From NCBI GenBank assembly GCA_002189035.1, contig NEEC01000009.1, positions 3,286,001 through 3,350,000 of the forward strand: DNA of 64,000 nucleotides, given 5' to 3'. The notes beneath the pieces were generated by a model. That model saw nothing but the letters and a program-made list of their open reading frames with translations. It searched no databases and had not been told where the DNA came from. Shown here piece after piece: positions 59,321 to 64,000 of the stretch (its first letter is position 1; each line of letters opens with the position of its first letter). The position numbers and the translations under genes were made by a program. This DNA is from Utricularia gibba. Its lineage: Eukaryota; Streptophyta; Magnoliopsida; Lamiales; Lentibulariaceae.

Positions 59321-60203
59321 GAAGAAGCAGCAGCAGGGCTGCGCTGGCGACAACATGATTTACTTTGCAAAGGAACTGGTAACAAGGGTAGGTAGGTGAG
59401 GCGATCCCAGCCAAAGGCAGGCAGTAGTAGAGGAGACAGGATGCCGTTACCTTACCTTATCTTACTATGGTGGGTCTGGGTCTGGGAGCATGCCCGGCTG
59501 GGCTGTTGCCTCCCCTCAATTTGCATGATTTGAACACAAAATTGTAAAGGAAAGAAGAGGGGAGGGAGTGCGGACGGCGGCATGGTTCAGTGCGCCACCA
59601 CATTATTAGCAACATAATAATCCATTCCACGCACTCTCTTACAGTATCTATGGATAGATGGATGGATGTTTTTATTTCAATGAGGAAAACGGCAACAAGA
59701 TTCTTGGACTTGGACAGGTGTCGAGGGCAGTCCCGTAATCGTGTTCTCTCTCTCCTTAACAATGAATAAACAAACGAGAGTCTATTTTTTCTTTTTTCTT
59801 TTTTTTTTATGTGGGTCGGTTGCAACGCGCAGTTTCCCCCCGTAGGCAAGGAAGGCTAGGCCAGGCCAGTCCGCACACGAAAGCCGGACGGGAGACACCC
59901 AATTCTCACTCTTCGCACCACTCGCCCCCGGCCCCAAATCCAATTCGCACCAACGCTCTTCCCCACACCCCTTGATTCGCTCGCTACACCTGCCCAACAC
60001 TGGGGACACGCCCACGTCTGGGGAAGCCACTCACTAATTCCCTGATTCTTTCAGCTGGATTTCTTCAACTAGCTGGCTCGCCATCCTCTGGGTATTGTGT
60101 AATGCGGGAGTTCTCGCCTCCTTCCAAGGCTAGGACCAAATGGGGGGGAGCCTGCCGACGATTTGATGGAAACGGGACTATTCGCGCTTAACGCCCTCGT
60201 TTC
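59321..60203. other. Intergenic
   Basis: 3' flank of the acidic-protein gene and promoter of the metallopeptidase gene. No feature recognised. Confidence 0.4.
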
Positions 60204-63200
60204 ATGGAGTTGAGGTTTCGGTGTAACCGATGTGCCGAGGTCTCTTTACTCCCCAGATTCGAACTCAATTTTACCATCATCGTTACAAAGGCAAGGCGCT
60301 TCTCTTACTTCTTTAATTATTTCTTGATATTTGCAGCAACTCTGTTCAGGCCATGGCTTTTCAGCCTTTCTTCTTCCCTTTTCCATGTCATGTGAGTTCG
60401 ATTATGGCGCATTCCATCGTTTTTGGTTTTTGCAATTTGCACACTTGTATGGCCATTTGAAGATGTATTCACCACCCATGGCATATTCTTCCCGAGGCAT
60501 GCCACATTCTTCTGTGTTGTTATTTAAGGCGGTCACGTCAAATTTCCCTTGTGGTTAAGGGTCCCTTTTTTCCCAAAACAAAGCCACTTTTTTTTTTCAT
60601 AGAAAATATTTGCCTGATCGCCTTATTCTCGGCGATGCTTTTCGTTATTTTACGTATTGTATCAGTGGACTTGCTCCAGAATGTTTGTGGTGGATCCTTG
60701 GTTATCATATATATTTTATGTCGGTTTTAATTAGAAGGCATTTGTGTGACATTATTTAACGCTTTCGTGTAAGAAATGATTTTTGTGTGTGTAAATCTTC
60801 TGTTTATCTATCAGGTCTCTTTACTGTTGCTACTCCTGGAAACTGCTTTTGGAGCAACCAAAGGTTTTCAATTGCAGAGGCAAACTCTTGAGCAGGGAGA
60901 TCAGAACATAGTGGCACATTCGTGTATCCACGATCAGATAATTGAACAGAGAAGGAGATTTGGTCACAAAGTATATACTGTGTCACCTCAGGTTTATGTT
61001 GAACCTGATATTTCCCAGTCACTTCAAAGAAAAGGAAGAGTGTTGCTGGGTGTTTCTGGATTGCCAAAGTGGAATATTGACGCAAAGCAGCCAATTAGAA
61101 TATATTTGAATTATGATGCTGTTGGTCATTCTTCTGACAGGGACTGCAGAAATGTGGGGGACTTAGTAAAGGCAAGAAACTACAGAACCATTTTTTGGCT
61201 CATGCGACACATTTTAGTTTTCAGGATAACCATTTTTATGTTTTTATTTTTATTTTTTGTGCTAGCTTGGGGAACCTGCAGGCGCGTCATACTCAGGTAG
61301 ACCATCGTGTAATCCACAAGGGAATCCTCCAGTTTATGGTGATTGCTGGTATAACTGCACTCGAGATGATGTTGCTGGGGAGGACAAAAAGCATCGACTT
61401 CGCATGGTACAGTATATATATTTTACCGTTTCCCTTATTCTACATAACTATAAAATTTAGGATCTGCTACTGGAGGCCCAATGTTGAAATATTGAACCAC
61501 TTGAGTAAATTCTAATTGCAAGAGACCTTTTTTGGGGGGCGGAGGGGCTAATATTTTTTATGTAAATCTGCTGAGTGTGAGACATTATTCAGGCCCTTGA
61601 GCAAACAGCCACCTGGTTTGGAAGAGTGCTGTCTGTCGAGCCTGTTAGAGGGAACTTGCGGTTGAGTGGATATTCTGCATGTGGTCAAGATGGGGGAGTC
61701 CAGCTTCCACGGGAATATGTGGAAGGTCACTTTCTGGCTGTTGGCATCAGATAGGATTTACAGTAACCACGTTTACTGACAGCCATACCTCTCCATAATT
61801 TCAGAAGGCATTGCTGATGCGGATCTGGTTCTTTTGGTCACAACAAGGCCCACGACAGGCAACACTCTAGCTTGGGCTGTGGCATGTGAGCGAGATCAAT
61901 GGGGGCGTGCTATTGCTGGTATGTATTTCTTGTTTGACCTAATCTAAGATGTTCTACATTGAGCTTAGGGAAGGAAGGTGGGCTTGATCACTTCTATTCT
62001 GGCAACAGGACATGTGAATGTTGCACCTCGACACTTGACAGCTGAAGCAGAAACTCTGCTTTCAGCGACACTTATACATGAGGTCAGTTGTGTAAGATGC
62101 ATAATTAATACAAGAGCGACTTTGTTTTCATTGAGGTTTGTGTTTTTATAGGTTATGCATGTACTTGGATTCGATCCTCATGCCTTTGCTCATTTTCGTG
62201 ATGAGAGGAAAAGAAGGCGGGAGCGGGTATGGTTTTTCTTTGGTTCAACTTTTTTCATTACCGTTGTCACTATTAATGTATTAAGTGTTTTTATTCTTTC
62301 TTCTAGGTAATAGAACAAGCTATGGATGAGAAACTTGGAAAAATGGTAACAAGAGTGGTGCTTCCTCGTGTAATTATGCATGCTCGGTATCATTATGCGG
62401 TAGGGTTCATAATCCCTAGATTTTGGAAGTCACTTTTGACCTGAAGCAGGGTTTTTACTTTTCAATGCATTTTTTCTACTAGTCTTTCTCGGAGAATTTC
62501 ACCGGTTTGGAATTAGAAGATGGTGGTGGCCGTGGAACATCAGGTTGCTCACTGCGATCTGTCTTTCACAATCTCCAATCCGTATCATTTAAATGTTATT
62601 CTTTGCTTTTTGTCTATAAAACGCGTGTGGATCATGTTGATCTGATTATATGCTTGGCACTCAATATAAGGCTGAGTTTTTATTTTTCTAATGCATGTCA
62701 GTTTTGTAATATGATGCAGGATCTCATTGGGAGAAAAGACTTTTAATGAATGAGATCATGACTGGTTCTGTGGACACAAGATCCATAGTGTCTAAAATCA
62801 CTCTTGCTTTACTTGAGGATAGTGGATGGTACACGGCTAATTACAGCATGGCAGATCGCCTTGAGTGGGGTCATAATCAAGGAAACGATTTTGTTACCTT
62901 GCCTTGCAATGCCTGGAAAGGTGCTTATCGTTGCAACTCGACACAGATTTCAGGCTGCACATATAACAGGGAAGCCGAAGGGTACTGTCCTGTTGTTGAT
63001 TATACTGCAGATCTTCCACGTGGGCTCGCCATTTTCCCCAGGCTAATAAAGGTCATTTACGCAGCATTGCCTCATCTGCTTTTGACACGACCTTACCAGA
63101 GTTACCCTGTTATGCAGGTGGACAGTCATCCTTAGCTGACTACTGTACGTATTTTGTTGCTTACTCTGATGGTTCCTGCACGGACAGCAATAGTGCTAGG

Positions 63201-64000
63201 ATACCTGATCGGATGCTGGGCGAAGTACGGGGAATCAATTCACGGTTAGATATACCTATTCCTCAGAACTGCAGTGTGAACAAGCAATAAGTTACTAATT
63301 CTTGGCATCATTGAGCAGATGTATGACCTCAACGCTAGTTCGTAATGGGTTCGTTAGGGGTTCAGCAGCTTTAGGTAATGGTTGCTACCAGCATAGATGT
63401 GTGAACAACACACTCGAGGTTGCCGTGGATGGGATGTGGAAATCTTGTCCTGGAGCTGGCGGGACCATAAAGTTTCCCGGCTTCAATGGTAACAATATTT
63501 TCTGATTTCTTGTTGTGAGTTTCTGCTTCTGATCACAAAAGGAACACTGATTCTGTAATGCATATTTCCTTCATCAAATGTAGGTGAACTCACTTGTCCT
63601 GCCTACCATGAGCTCTGCCAAGCTGACAACATCCATGTCTCTGGTCCATGCCCGAATTCATGTCTTCTCAATGGTGATTGTGTCGAGGGGAAATGCCACT
63701 GCTTCTTGGGTTTTGAGGGTGAAGACTGTAGCCAGCGTAAGCTGTTTGTGCTGTTAATCAAACCTGATTATGCAGAATATTTCTTAATAATTCCATGTCT
63801 CCTTATCAACAGGTACGTGCCCCAACAACTGTAGTGGCCAAGGGCAGTGCCTCGAAGGTGGAATCTGCAACTGCCGAAGTGGCTTTACGGGAGTCGACTG
63901 CTCAACTGGTAATGGCACACGCACTTGTGTCTACGCCTACGTCAGTTCCATCGCATGACTACCGAATGTGTTCTTTTATTGTGCAGCCATATGCGATGAG
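60204..64000 (+). CDS. Leishmanolysin-like metallopeptidase (M8), 3' end outside window
   Basis: Secretory or membrane zinc protease of the GP63 family; plants carry one highly conserved copy (At5g42620-like). Exons from 60815 are firm (60815-61171, 61266-61406, 61593-61725, 61805-61918, 62009-62082, 62152-62226, 62307-62399, 62483-62543, 62720-63051, 63118-63244, 63319-63488, 63584-63736, 63813-63908, 63987 onward). The first exon at 60204 (MELRFRCN) is a guess; hydrophobic [13 protein letters not shown] would serve as signal peptide. The zinc motif HEVMHVLGF is split between the exons ending 62082 and starting 62152, and the distal His region is [15 protein letters not shown]. Cys-rich EGF-like repeats ([37 protein letters not shown]) follow. 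One base is missing at CCACGTGGG (about 63020) to keep [10 protein letters not shown] in frame. The donor at 61172 is GC. Confidence 0.93.

Noticed and set aside
61179..61515. Open frames within the leishmanolysin gene at 61195-61515
   Set aside because: They are shadow frames crossing an intron; the conserved exon is 61266-61406 in another frame.
1..64000. Transposon, CRISPR, phage or organelle insertions
   Set aside because: No terminal repeats, transposase, integrase or reverse transcriptase frames, no spaced direct repeats, and no block of organelle genes were seen.

Overview
This is nuclear DNA of a flowering plant. Every multi-exon gene I can recognise has a land-plant orthologue with GT-AG (or GC-AG) introns: a CDPK-related kinase, RALF, AUX1/LAX, a subgroup-4 R2R3-MYB, peroxisomal hydroxypyruvate reductase ending in SKL, a kelch-type ACBP and GC1. 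MIR164 and a Pol III-type U3 snoRNA gene fit an angiosperm. The window is gene-dense (about 22 genes in 64 kb), most introns are 70-300 bp, and I see no recognisable transposon. That suggests a small, compact genome. I cannot name the species.

Layout. 0-8 kb: CDPK-related kinase (-, runs off the left edge) and a truncated kelch acyl-CoA-binding protein (-). 7.6-15.7 kb: PWWP protein (+), U3 snoRNA (-), Gfo/Idh/MocA oxidoreductase (+), RALF peptide (+), MIR164 (+). 15.8-24 kb: COG4 Golgi tether (+), clade-E-like PP2C (-), Nudix hydrolase (+). 24-31 kb: frame-broken PB1 protein (+), GC1-like epimerase (+), EF-hand protein (-). 31-42 kb: TKPR/CCR-like reductase (-), AUX1/LAX auxin importer (-), thaumatin-like protein (+), GH10 xylanase (-). 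42-55.6 kb: MYB repressor (-), HPR1 (-), DSK2/ubiquilin (+), two-finger C2H2 factor (+), AVT3-like amino-acid transporter (-), an unrecognised small gene (-). 56-64 kb: a tRNA-like sequence, an unrecognised acidic-protein gene (+), and a leishmanolysin-like metallopeptidase (+, runs off the right edge).

There is no operon-like logic. Genes are mixed housekeeping (COG4, DSK2, HPR1, GC1), signalling (CRK, PP2C, RALF, EF-hand), development (LAX, MIR164, MYB) and wall/defence (GH10, thaumatin-like).

Three observations stand out beyond the gene list. (1) At least nine genes need single-base additions, nearly always a G on the coding strand inside or next to a short G run, to restore conserved frames. 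Consensus error is the likely cause. (2) At least six introns with homology-confirmed borders use GC-AG splice sites, well above the roughly 1% usual in plants. (3) Two non-coding RNA genes, U3 and MIR164, are not visible as ORFs. I see no strong candidate for a wholly new biological system.
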